From: Hydractinia symbiolongicarpus
Taxonomy: Eukaryota; Cnidaria; Hydrozoa; Anthoathecata; Hydractiniidae
Reading direction: 5' to 3'
Assembly: GCF_029227915.1 (NCBI RefSeq)
Contig: NC_079877.1
Location: 5,954,001-6,018,000 of the forward strand
DNA: 64,000 nucleotides
The position numbers and the translations under genes are program-made. Each line of letters begins with the position of its first letter. Position 1 is the first letter of the stretch. The notes under the pieces are model-generated. The model ran no database searches. It was not told where the DNA came from and saw nothing but the letters and a program-made list of their open reading frames with translations. Below, piece after piece: positions 1-10,733 of the stretch.

Positions 1-2180
1 CAAAAACCCGCGATTTCCGGTAAATCCCGGGCTTGGCCCGTATAGTCAAAAGTATACAAAGAAAGTACCCAGGGAGTAAACTCATTTCCCAAACGATTTT
101 TTAAATTATTATTTCACCACTAAAGCCCATGAGACTTGTAGTTTTTAAAAATGTTTTCATTTTTGATCAGACGCTGAATAAAAGAAGTTTAATCGCCGGC
201 AAACGAAAACCTGCGATTTTCCGTAAATCCCGGAGTCGGCCCGTATAGTCAAAAGTATACAAAGAAAGTACCCAGGGAGTAAATTCATTTCCCGAACGAT
301 TTTTTAAATTACTTTTTCACCACTAAAACGCATGAGACTTGTAGTTTTCAAAAATGTTTTCATTTTTGATGAGACGCTTAATGAAAGAGGTTTAATCGCC
401 GGAAAACGAAAACCCGCGATTTCCCGTAAATCCCGGGCTTGGCCCGTATAGTCGAATGTATACAAAGAAAGTACCCTGTGAGTAAACTCATTTCCAGAAC
501 GATTTTTTAAATTATTTTTTCACCACTAAAACGCATAAGACTTGTAGTTTTTAAAAATGTTTTCATTTTTGATGAGACGCTGAATAAAAGAAGTTTAATC
601 GCCGGCAAACGAAAACCCGCGATTTCCCGTAAATCCCGGTTGGCCCGTATAGTCAAAAGTATACAAAGAAAGTACCCAGGGAGTAAACTCATTTCCCGAA
701 CGATTTTTTAAATTATTTTTTCACCACTAAAACGCATGAGACTTGTAGTTTTCAAAAATGTTTTCATTTTTGATGAGACGCTTAATGAAAGAGGTTAAAT
801 TGCCGGAAAACGAAAACCCGCGATTTCCCGTAAATCCCGGGCTTGGCCTGTATAGTCGAATGTATACAAAGAAAGTACCCTGTGAGTAAACTCATTTCCA
901 GAACGATTTTTTAAATTATTTTTTCACCACTAAAACGCATAAGACTTGTAGTTTTTAAAAATGTTTTCATTTTTGATGAGACGCTGAATAAAAGAAGTTT
1001 AATCGGCGGCAAACGAAAACCCGCGATTTCCCGTAAATCCCGGCTTGGCCCGTATAGTCAAAAGTATACAAAGAAAGTACCCAGGGAGTAAACTCATTTC
1101 CCAAACGATTTTTTAAATTATTTTTTCACCACTAAAACGCATGAGACTTGTATTTTTTAAAAATGTTTTCATTTTTGATGAGACGCTGAATAAAAGAAGT
1201 TTAATCGCCGGCAAACGAAAACCTGCGATTTCCCGTAAATCCTGGACTCGGCCCGTATAGTCAAAAGTATACAAAGAAAGTACCCAGGGAGTAAACTTAT
1301 TTTCCAAACGATTTTTTAAATTATTATTTCACCACTAAAACGCATGAGACTTGTAGTTTTCAAGAATGTTTTCATTTTTGATGAGACGCTGAATAAAAGC
1401 AGTTTAATCGCCGGCAAACGAAAACCCGCGATTTCCGGTAAATCCCAGGCTTGGCCCGTATAGTCAAAAGTATACAAAGAAAGTACCCAGGGAGTAAATT
1501 CATCTCCCGAACGATTTTTTAAATTACTTTTTCACCACTAAAACGCATGAGACTTGTAGTTTTTAAAAATGTTTTCATTTTTGATGAGACGCTGAATAAA
1601 TGAAGTTTAATCGCCGGCAAACGAAAACCTGCGATTTCCCGTAAATCCTGGACTCGGCCCGTATAGTCAAAAGTATACAAAGAAAGTACCCAGGGAGTAA
1701 ACTCATTTCCCAAACGATTTTTTAAATTATTATTTCACAAGTAAAGCCCATGAGTCTTGTACTTTTTAAAAATGTTTTCATTTTTGATGAGACGCTGAAT
1801 AAAAGAAGTTTAATCGCCGGCAAACGAAAACCCGCCATTTCCCGTAAACCCCGGACTCGGCCCGCATAGTCAAAAGTATACAAAGAAAGTACCCAGGGTG
1901 TAAACTCATCTCCCGAACGATTTTTTAAATTACTTTTTCACCACTAAAACGCATGAGACTTGTAGTTTTTAAAAATGTTTTCATTTTTGATGAGACGCTG
2001 AATAAATGAAGTTTAATCGCCGGCAAACGAAAACCTGCGATTTCCCGTAAATCCTGGACTCGGCCCGTATAGTCAAAAGTATACAAAGAAAGTACCCAGG
2101 GAGTAAACTCATTTCCCGAACGAATTTTTAAATTATTTTTTCACCACTAAAACGTATGAGACTTGTAGTTTTCAAAAATA
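1..2180. repeat. Mixed satellite monomers with a 406 bp dimer repeat
   Basis: About eleven monomers without a long-range period, apart from a two-monomer repeat. The block containing CGGAAAACG, GTCGAATGTATAC and CATTTCCAGAACG near 393-500 recurs near 799-905, a shift of 406 bp. The variant AAAACGCATAAGAC recurs with it at about 531 and 937. Several copies here carry GGGCTTGGCCCG where most of the array has GGACTCGGCCCG. No gene is visible. Confidence 0.8.
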
Positions 2181-2940
2181 TTTTCATTTTTGATGAGACG
2201 CTAAATAAAAGAAGTTTAATCGCCGGCAAACCAAAACCTGCGATTTCCCGTAAATCCCGGACTCCGCCCGTATAGTCAAAAGTATACAAAGAAAGTACCC
2301 AGGGTGTAAACTCATTTCCCGAACGATTTTTTAAATTATTTTTTTCACCACTAAAACGCATGAGACTTGTAGTTTTCAAAAATGTTTTCATTTTTGATGA
2401 GACGCTGAATAAAAGAAGTTTAATCGCCGGCAAACGAAAACCTGCGATTTCATGTAAATCCCGTACTCGGCCCGTATAGTCAAAAGTATACAAGGAAAGT
2501 ACCCAGGGAGTAAACTCATTTCCCAAACGATTTTTTAAATTATTATATCACCACTAAAGCCCATGAGACTTGTAGTTTTTAAAAATGTTTTCATTTTTGA
2601 TGAGACGCTGAATAAAAGAAGTTTATTCGCCGGCAAACGAAAACCCGCAATTTCCCGTAAATCCCGGTCTCGGCCCGCATAGTCAAAAGTATACAAGGAA
2701 AGTACCCAGTGAGTAAACCCACTTCCCTAACGAATTTTTAAATTATTTTTTCACCACTAAAACGCATGAGACTTGTAGTTTTCAAAAATGTTTTCATTTT
2801 TGATGAGACGCTGAATAAAAGAAGTTTAATCGCCGGCAAACGAAAACCTGCGATTTTCCGTAAATCCCGGACTCGGCCCGTATAGTCAAAAGTATACAAA
2901 GAGAGTACCCAGGGTGTAAACTCACTTCCCGAACGATTTT

Positions 2941-3143
2941 TTAAATTATTTTTTCACCACTAAAACGCATGAGACTTGTAGTTTTCAAAAATGTTTTCAT
3001 TTTTGATGAGACGCTGAATAAAAAAAGTTTATTCGCCTGCAAACTAAAACTTGCGATTTCCCGTAAATCCCGGACTCGGCCCGTATAGTCAAAAGTATAC
3101 AAAGAAAGTACCCAGGGAGTAAACTCATTTCCCAAACGAATTT
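2941..3143 (+). repeat. Representative 203 bp satellite monomer
   Basis: One complete monomer, phased to begin at TTAAATTATT in the A/T tract and end just before the same point in the next copy. It shows the landmarks used in the other entries: A/T tract, CACCAC box, 9-bp dyad at 2985-3006, the GAATAAAA box, the CpG-rich middle (CGCC, CCCG, CCCGG, CTCGG, GGCCCG), GTATAC, and the GTACCCAGGGAGTAAACTC region. A hand count on a consensus gives about 75 G+C in 203 bases. The choice of start is arbitrary. Confidence 0.9.
2985..3006. other. Perfect 9-bp dyad (hairpin/cruciform candidate), example copy
   Basis: TCAAAAATG, then a TTTT loop, then CATTTTTGA: the two arms are exact reverse complements. 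The same element sits at the same place in every monomer of the TTTTCAAAAATG subfamilies. In monomers reading TTTTTAAAAATG the arms carry one mismatch (T opposite G). In those reading CAGAAATG or CAAGAATG there is also a single arm mismatch. Dyads of this kind have been proposed to matter in centromeric satellites that lack CENP-B boxes; a role here is inference. Confidence 0.75.
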
Positions 3144-4009
3144 TTAAATTATTATTTGACCACTAAAGCCCATGAGACTTGTAGTTTTTAAAAATGTTTT
3201 CATTTTTGATGAGACGCTGAATAAAAGAAGTTTAATCGCCGGCAAACGAAAACCCGCGATTTCCCGTAAATCCCGGACTCGGCCCGTATAATCAAAAGTA
3301 TACAAGGAAAGTACCCAGTGAGTAAACTCATTTCCCGAACGAATTTTTAAATTATTTTTTCACCACTAAAACGCATGAGACTTGTAGTTTTCAGAAATGT
3401 TTTCATTTTTGATGAGACGCTTAATGAAAGTGGTTTAATCGCCGGCAAACGAAAACCCGCGATTTCCTGTAAATCCCGGGCTTGGCCCGTATAGTCGAAT
3501 GTATATAAAGAAAGTACCCTGTGAGTAAACTCATTTTCAAAAAGATTTTTTAAATTATCTTTTCACCACTAAAACGCTTGAGACTTGTAATTTTCAAAAA
3601 TGTTTTCATTTTTGATGAGACGCTAAATAAAAGAAGTTTAATCGCCGGCAAACGAAAACCCGCCATTTCCCGTAAACCCCGGACTCGGCCCGCATAGTCA
3701 AAAGTATACAAAGAAAGTACCCAGGGTGTAAACTCATTTCCCGAACGATTTTTTAAATTATTTTATTCACCACTAAAGCCCATGAGACTTGTAGTATTTA
3801 AAAATATTTTCATTTTTGATGAGACGCTGAATAAAAGAAGTGTAATCGCCGGCAAACGAAAACCCGCGACTTCCCGTAAATCCCGGACTCGACCCGTATA
3901 GTCAAAAGTATACAAAGAAAGTACCCAGGGAGTAAACTCATTTCCCAAACGATTTTTTAAATTATTATTTCACCACTAAAACCCATGAGACTTGTAGTTT
4001 TTAAAAATG

Positions 4010-5838
4010 TTTTCATTTTTGATGAGACGCTAAATAAAAGAAGTTTAATCGCCGGCAAACCAAAACCTGCGATTTCCCGTAAATCCCGGACTCCGCCCGT
4101 ATAGTCAAAAGTATACAAAGAAAGTACCCAGGGTGTAAACTCATTTCCCGAACGATTTTTTAAATTATTTTTTTCACCACTAAAACGCATGAGACTTGTA
4201 GTTTTCAAAAATGTTTTCATTTTTGATGAGACGCTGAATAAAAGAAGTTTAATCGCCGGCAAACGAAAACCTGCGATTTCATGTAAATCCCGTACTCGGC
4301 CCGTATAGTCAAAAGTATACAAGGAAAGTACCCAGGGAGTAAACTCATTTCCCAAACGATTTTTTAAATTATTATATCACCACTAAAGCCCATGAGACTT
4401 GTAGTTTTTAAAAATGTTTTCATTTTTGATGAGACGCTGAATAAAAGAAGTTTATTCGCCGGCAAACGAAAACCCGCAATTTCCCGTAAATCCCGGTCTC
4501 GGCCCGCATAGTCAAAAGTATACAAGGAAAGTACCCAGTGAGTAAACCCACTTCCCTAACGAATTTTTAAATTATTTTTTCACCACTAAAACGCATGAGA
4601 CTTGTAGTTTTCAAAAATGTTTTCATTTTTGATGAGACGCTGAATAAAAGAAGTTTAATCGCCGGCAAACGAAAACCTGCGATTTTCCGTAAATCCCGGA
4701 CTCGGCCCGTATAGTCAAAAGTATACAAAGAGAGTACCCAGGGTGTAAACTCACTTCCCGAACGATTTTTTAAATTATTTTTTCACCACTAAAACGCATG
4801 AGACTTGTAGTTTTCAAAAATGTTTTCATTTTTGATGAGACGCTGAATAAAAAAAGTTTATTCGCCTGCAAACTAAAACTTGCGATTTCCCGTAAATCCC
4901 GGACTCGGCCCGTATAGTCAAAAGTATACAAAGAAAGTACCCAGGGAGTAAACTCATTTCCCAAACGAATTTTTAAATTATTATTTGACCACTAAAGCCC
5001 ATGAGACTTGTAGTTTTTAAAAATGTTTTCATTTTTGATGAGACGCTGAATAAAAGAAGTTTAATCGCCGGCAAACGAAAACCCGCGATTTCCCGTAAAT
5101 CCCGGACTCGGCCCGTATAATCAAAAGTATACAAGGAAAGTACCCAGTGAGTAAACTCATTTCCCGAACGAATTTTTAAATTATTTTTTCACCACTAAAA
5201 CGCATGAGACTTGTAGTTTTCAGAAATGTTTTCATTTTTGATGAGACGCTTAATGAAAGTGGTTTAATCGCCGGCAAACGAAAACCCGCGATTTCCTGTA
5301 AATCCCGGGCTTGGCCCGTATAGTCGAATGTATATAAAGAAAGTACCCTGTGAGTAAACTCATTTTCAAAAAGATTTTTTAAATTATCTTTTCACCACTA
5401 AAACGCTTGAGACTTGTAATTTTCAAAAATGTTTTCATTTTTGATGAGACGCTAAATAAAAGAAGTTTAATCGCCGGCAAACGAAAACCCGCCATTTCCC
5501 GTAAACCCCGGACTCGGCCCGCATAGTCAAAAGTATACAAAGAAAGTACCCAGGGTGTAAACTCATTTCCCGAACGATTTTTTAAATTATTTTATTCACC
5601 ACTAAAGCCCATGAGACTTGTAGTATTTAAAAATATTTTCATTTTTGATGAGACGCTGAATAAAAGAAGTGTAATCGCCGGCAAACGAAAACCCGCGACT
5701 TCCCGTAAATCCCGGACTCGACCCGTATAGTCAAAAGTATACAAAGAAAGTACCCAGGGAGTAAACTCATTTCCCAAACGATTTTTTAAATTATTATTTC
5801 ACCACTAAAACCCATGAGACTTGTAGTTTTTAAAAATG
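4010..5838. repeat. 1829 bp higher-order repeat, copy 2
   Basis: Second copy of the nine-monomer unit. I found no base difference from copy 1 in the stretches compared by eye, which points to a recent duplication. Similarity stops near 5860, where this copy reads GAATAAAGGAAG while the equivalent site downstream of copy 1 reads AAATAAAAGAAG. Upstream, copy 1 diverges before about 2180. Confidence 0.9.
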
Positions 5839-6359
5839 TTTTCATTTTTGATGAGACGCTGAATAAAGGAAGTTTAATCGCCGGCAAACGAAAACCCGCG
5901 ATTTCCCGTAAATGCCGGACTCGGCCCGTATAGTTAAAAGTATACAAGGAAAGTACCCAGTGAGTAAACTCATTTCCCGAACGAATTTTTAAATTATTTT
6001 TTCACCACTAAAACGTATGAGACTTGTAGTTTTCAAAAATGTTTTCATTTTTGATGAGACGCTGAATAAAAGAAGTTTAATCGCCTGCAAACGAAAACCT
6101 GCGATTTCCCGTAAATCCCGGACTCGGCCCGTATAGTCAAAAGTATACAGGGAAAGTACCCAGTGAGTAAACTCATTTCCCTAACGAATTTTTAAATTAT
6201 TTTTTCACCACTAAAACGAATGAGACTTGTAGTTTTCAAAAATGTTTTCATTTTTGATGAGACGCTGAATAAAAGAAGTTTAATCGCCGGCAAACGAAAA
6301 CCTGCGATTTTCCGTAAATCCCGGACTCGGCCCGTATAGTCAAAAGTATACAAAGAGAG
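5839..6359. repeat. Transitional satellite monomers
   Basis: About two and a half monomers between the 1829 bp duplication and the 2842 bp-spaced segment. They are ordinary GTGAGTAAACTC / CGAATTTTT-type copies. One carries CAGGGAAAG in place of CAAGGAAAG near 6148. Nothing else is visible. Confidence 0.8.
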
Positions 6360-7296
6360 TACCCAGGGTGTAAACTCATTTCCCGAACGATTTTTTAAAT
6401 TATTTTATTCACTACTAAAACGCATGAGATTTGTAGTTTTCAAAAATGTTTTCATTTTTGATGAGACGCTGAATAGAAGAAGTTTAATCGCCGGCAAACG
6501 AAAACCTGCGATTTCCCGTAAATCCCGTACTCGGCCCGTATAGTCAAAAGTATACAAAGAAGGTACCCAGGGAGTAAACTCATTTCCCAAACGATTTTTT
6601 AAATTATTATTTCACCACTAAAGCCCATGAGACTTGTAGTTTTTAAAAATGTTTTCATTTTTGATGAGACGCTGAATAAAAGAAGTTTATTCGCCGGCAA
6701 ACGAAAACCCGCAATTTTCCGTAAATCCCGGGCTCGGCCCGTATAGTCAAAAGTATACAAGGAAAGTACCCAGTGAGTAAACTCATTTCCCTAACGAATT
6801 TTTAAATTATTTTTTCACCACTAAAACGCATGAGACTTGTAGTTTTCAAAAATGTTTTCATTTTTGATGAGACGCTGAATAAAAGAAGTTTAATCGCCGG
6901 CAAACGAAAACCTGCGATTTTCCGTAAATCCCGGACTCGTCCCGTATAGTCAAAAGTATACAAAGAGAGTACCCAGGGTGTAAACTCACTTCCCGAACGA
7001 TTTTTTAAATTATTTTTTCACCACTAAAACGCATGAGACTTGTAGTTTTCAAAAATGTTTTCATTTTTGATGAGACGCTGAATAAAAGAAGTTTAATGGC
7101 CTGCAAACAAAAACTTGCGATTTCCCGTAAATCCCGGACTCGGCCCGTATAGTCAAAAGTATACAAAGAAAGTACCCAGGGAGTAAACTCATTTCCCAAA
7201 CGAGTTTTTAAATTATTATTTCACCACTAAAACGCATGAGACTTGTAGTTTTCAAAAATGTTTTCATTTTTAATGAGACGCGGAATAAAAGAAGTT
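6360..7296. repeat. Segment repeated 2842 bp downstream, copy 1
   Basis: Carries the unusual CACTACTAAAACGCATGAGATTTG junction, AAGAAGGTACCC, TTATTCGCCGGC with CCCGCAATTTTCC, and CGAGTTTTTAAATT. All recur in the same order from 9202 to about 10138. The offset of 2842 bp equals 14 monomers. A few point differences are visible, such as GTATAC versus GTCTAC and TAATGGCC versus TAATCGCC, so this duplication is older than the 1829 bp one. Confidence 0.8.
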
Positions 7297-9201
7297 TAAT
7301 CGCCGGCAAACGAAAACTTGCGATTTCCCGTAAATCCCGGACTCGGCCCGTATAGTCAAAAGTATACAAAGAAAGTACCCAGTGAGTAAACTCATTTCCC
7401 TAACGAATTTTTAAATTATTTTTTCACCACTAAAACGCATGAGACTTGTAGTTTTCAAAAATGTTTTCATTTTTGATGAGACGCTGAATAAAAGAAGTTT
7501 AATCGCCGGCAAACGAAAACCTGCGATTTTCCGTAAATCCCGGACTCGTCCCGTATAGTCAAAAGTATACAAAGAGAGTACCCAGGGTGTAAACTCACTT
7601 CCCGAACGATTTTTTAAATTATTTTTTCACCACTAAAACGCATGAGACTTGTAGTTTTCAAAAATGTTTTCATTTTTGATGAGACGCTGAATAAAAGAAG
7701 TTTATTCGCCTGCAAACGAAAACTTGCGATTTCCCGTAAATCCCGGACTCGGCCCGTATAGTCAAAAGTATACAAAGAAAGTACCCAGGGAGTAAACTCA
7801 TTTCCCAAACGAATTTTTAATTATTATTTCACCACTAAAGCCCATGAGACTTGTAGTTTTTAAAAATGTTTTCATTTTTGATGAGACGCGGAATAAAAGA
7901 AGTTTAATCGCCGGCAAACGAAAACCCGCGATTTCCCGTAAATCCCGGACTCGGCCCGTATAGTCAAAAGTATACAAGGAAAGTACGCAGTGAGTAAACT
8001 CATTTCCCGAACGAATTTTTAAATTATTTTTTCACCACTAAAACGCATGAGACTTGTAGTTTTCAGAAATGTTTTCATTTTTGATGAGACGCTTAATGAA
8101 AGTGGTTTAATCGCCGGCAAACGAAAACCCGCGATTTCCTGTAAATCCCGGGCTTGGCCCGTATAGTCGAATGTATATAAAGAAAGTACCCTGTGAGTAA
8201 ACTCATTTCCAATACGATTTTTTAAATTATCTTTTCACCACTAAAACGCTTGAGACTTGTAATTTTCAAAAATGTTTTCATTTTTGATGAGACGCTGAAT
8301 AAAAAAAGTTTAATCGCCGGCAAACGAAAACCTGCGATTTTCCGTAAATCCCGGACTCGGCCCGTATAGTCAAAAGTATACAAAGAGAGTAACCAGGGTG
8401 TAAACTCACTTCCCGAACGATTTTTTAAATTATTTTTTCACCACTAAAACGCATGAGACTTGTAGTTTTCAAAAATGTTTTCATTTTTGATGAGACGCTG
8501 AATAAAAGAAGTTTAATCGCCTGCAAACGAAAACCTGCGATTTCCCGTAAATCCCGGACTCGGCCCGTATAGTCAAAAGTATACAAAGAAAGTACCCAGG
8601 GAGTAAACTCATTTCCCAAACGATTTTTTAAATTGTTATTTCACCACTAAAGCCCATTAGACTTGTAGTTTTTAAAAATGTTTTCATTTTTGATGAGACG
8701 CTGAATAAAAGAAGTTTAATCGCCTGCAAACGAAAACTTGCGATTTCCCGTAAATCCCGGACTCGGCCCGTATAGTCAAAAGTATACAAAGAAAGTACCC
8801 AGGGAGTAAACTCATTTCCCAAACGAATTTTTAAATTATTATTTCACCACTAAAGCCCATGAGACTTGTAGTTTTTAAAAATGTTTTCATTTTTGATGAG
8901 ACGCTTAATGAAAGTGGTTTAATCGCCGGCAAACGAAAACACGCGATTTCCTGTAAATCCCGGGCTTGGCCCGTATAGTCGAATGTATATAAAGAAAGTA
9001 ACCTGTGAGTAAACTCATTTCCAAAACGATTTTTTAAATTATCTTTTCACCACTAAAACGCTTGAGACTTGTAATTTTCAAAAATGTTTTAATTTTTGAT
9101 GAGACGCTAAATAAAAGAAGTTTAATCGCCGGCAAACGAAAACCCGCCATTTCCCGTAAACCCCGGACTCGGCCCGCATAGTCAAAAGTATACAAAGAAA
9201 G
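7297..9201. repeat. Satellite monomers between the 2842 bp-spaced copies
   Basis: About nine monomers including a 202 bp form (CGAATTTTTAATTATT, one A short) near 7811 and two GTATATAAAG-type copies near 8170 and 8985. The stretch from about 7200 to 7970 resembles 10660-11420 at an offset of 3451 bp (17 monomers). No coding or RNA gene is evident. Confidence 0.75.
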
Positions 9202-10138
9202 TACCCAGGGTGTAAACTCATTTCCCGAACGATTTTTTAAATTATTTTATTCACTACTAAAACGCATGAGATTTGTAGTTTTCAAAAATGTTTTCATTTT
9301 TGATGAGACGCTGAATAAAAGAAGTTTAATCGCCGGCAAACGAAAACCTGCGATTTCCCGTAAATCCCGTACTCGGCCCGTATAGTCAAAAGTCTACAAA
9401 GAAGGTACCCAGGGAGTAAACTCATTTCCCAAACGATTTTTTAAATTATTATTTCATCACTAAAGCCCATGAGACTTGTAGTTTTTATAAATGTTTTCAT
9501 TTTTGATGAGACGCTGAATAAAAGAAGTTTATTCGCCGGCAAACGAAAACCCGCAATTTTCCGTAAATCCCGGGCTCGGCCCGTATAGTCAAAAGTATAC
9601 AAGGAAAGTACCCAGTGAGTAAACTCATTTCCCTAACGAATTTTTAAATTATTTTTTCACCACTAAAACGCATGAGACTTGTAGTTTTCAAAAATGTTTT
9701 CATTTTTGATGAGACGCTGAATAAAAGAAGTTTAATCGCCGGCAAACGAAAACCTGCGATTTTCCGTAAATCCCGGACTCGTCCCGTATAGTCAAAAGTA
9801 TACAAAGAGAGTACCCAGGGTGTAAACTCACTTCCCGAACGATTTTTTAAATTATTTTTTCACCACTAAAACGCATGAGACTTGTAGTTTTCAAAAATGT
9901 TTTCATTTTTGATGAGACGCTGAATAAAAGAAGTTTAATCGCCTGCAAACGAAAACTTGCGATTTCCCGTAAATCCCGGACTCGGTCCGTATAGTCAAAA
10001 GTATACAAAGAAAGTACCCAGGGAGTAAACTCATTTCCCAAACGAGTTTTTAAATTATTATTTCACCACTAAAACGCATGAGACTTGTAGTTTTCAAAAA
10101 TGTTTCCATTTTTGATGAGACGCGGAATAAAAGAAGTT
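9202..10138. repeat. Segment repeated at 2842 bp, copy 2
   Basis: Downstream counterpart of 6360-7296, with the same CACTACTAAAACGCATGAGATTTG junction and AAGAAGGTACCC. Its last 600 bp are also duplicated locally as a 609 bp trimer. Confidence 0.8.
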
Positions 10139-10733
10139 TATTCGCCGGCAAACGAAAACCCGCAATTTTCCGTAAATCCCGGGCTCGGCCCGTATAGTCA
10201 AAAGTATACAAGGAAAGTACCCAGTGAGTAAACTCATTTCCCTAACGAATTTTTAAATTATTTTTTCACCACTAAAACGCATGAGACTTGTAGTTTTCAA
10301 AAATGTTTTCATTTTTGATGAGACGCTGAATAAAAGAAGTTTAATCGCCGGCAAACGAAAACCTGCGATTTTCCGTAAATCCCGGACTCGTCCCGTATAG
10401 TCAAAAGTATACAAAGAGAGTACCCAGGGTGTAAACTCACTTCCCGAACGATTTTTTAAATTATTTTTTCACCACTAAAACGCATGAGACTTGTAGTTTT
10501 CAAAAATGTTTTCATTTTTGATGAGACGCTGAATAAAAGAAGTTTAATCGCCTGCAAACGAAAACTTGCGATTTTCCGAAAATCCCGGACTCGGCCCGTA
10601 TAGTCAAAAGTATACAAAGAAAGTACCCAGGGAGTAAACTCATTTCCCAAACGAGTTTTTAAATTATTATTTCACCACTAAAACGCATGAGACTTGTAGT
10701 TTTCAAAAATGTTGTCATTTTTGATGAGACGCG
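9516..10733. repeat. 609 bp trimer, tandem pair
   Basis: Two three-monomer units at 9516-10124 and 10125-10733. Both contain ATTCGCCGGC with CCCGCAATTTTCC, then CCCTAACGAATTTTT, then ACTCGTCCCG with AAAGAGAGTACCC, then CGAGTTTTTAAATT, in that order. The unit is a little diverged (TTTCCATT versus TTGTCATT; TTCCCGTAAATC versus TTTCCGAAAATC). The 609 bp spacing of similar monomers also occurs at 7005/7614 and 13496/14105. Confidence 0.8.

Larger units (their letters stand above)
2181..4009. repeat. 1829 bp higher-order repeat, copy 1 (9 monomers)
   Basis: First copy of a nine-monomer unit repeated immediately downstream. Rare variants present in both copies at a constant 1829 bp offset include CAAACCAAAACC, GGACTCCGCCCG, CGATTTCATG, the pair AAACCCACTTCCC and CCCTAACG, AAGTGTAATCG, and CATTTTCAAAAAGA. 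It includes one 204 bp monomer with an extra T in the A/T tract (near 2340), one reading TTTTATTCACC (near 3763), and one with GTATATAAAG (near 3501). Confidence 0.9.

Noticed and set aside
3480-3500. CENP-B box
   Set aside because: The closest match, CCCGTATAGTCGAA, is one base too short for the CCCG-N2-T-N4-CGAA spacing, and most monomers read CAAA in place of CGAA. No other match was found on either strand.
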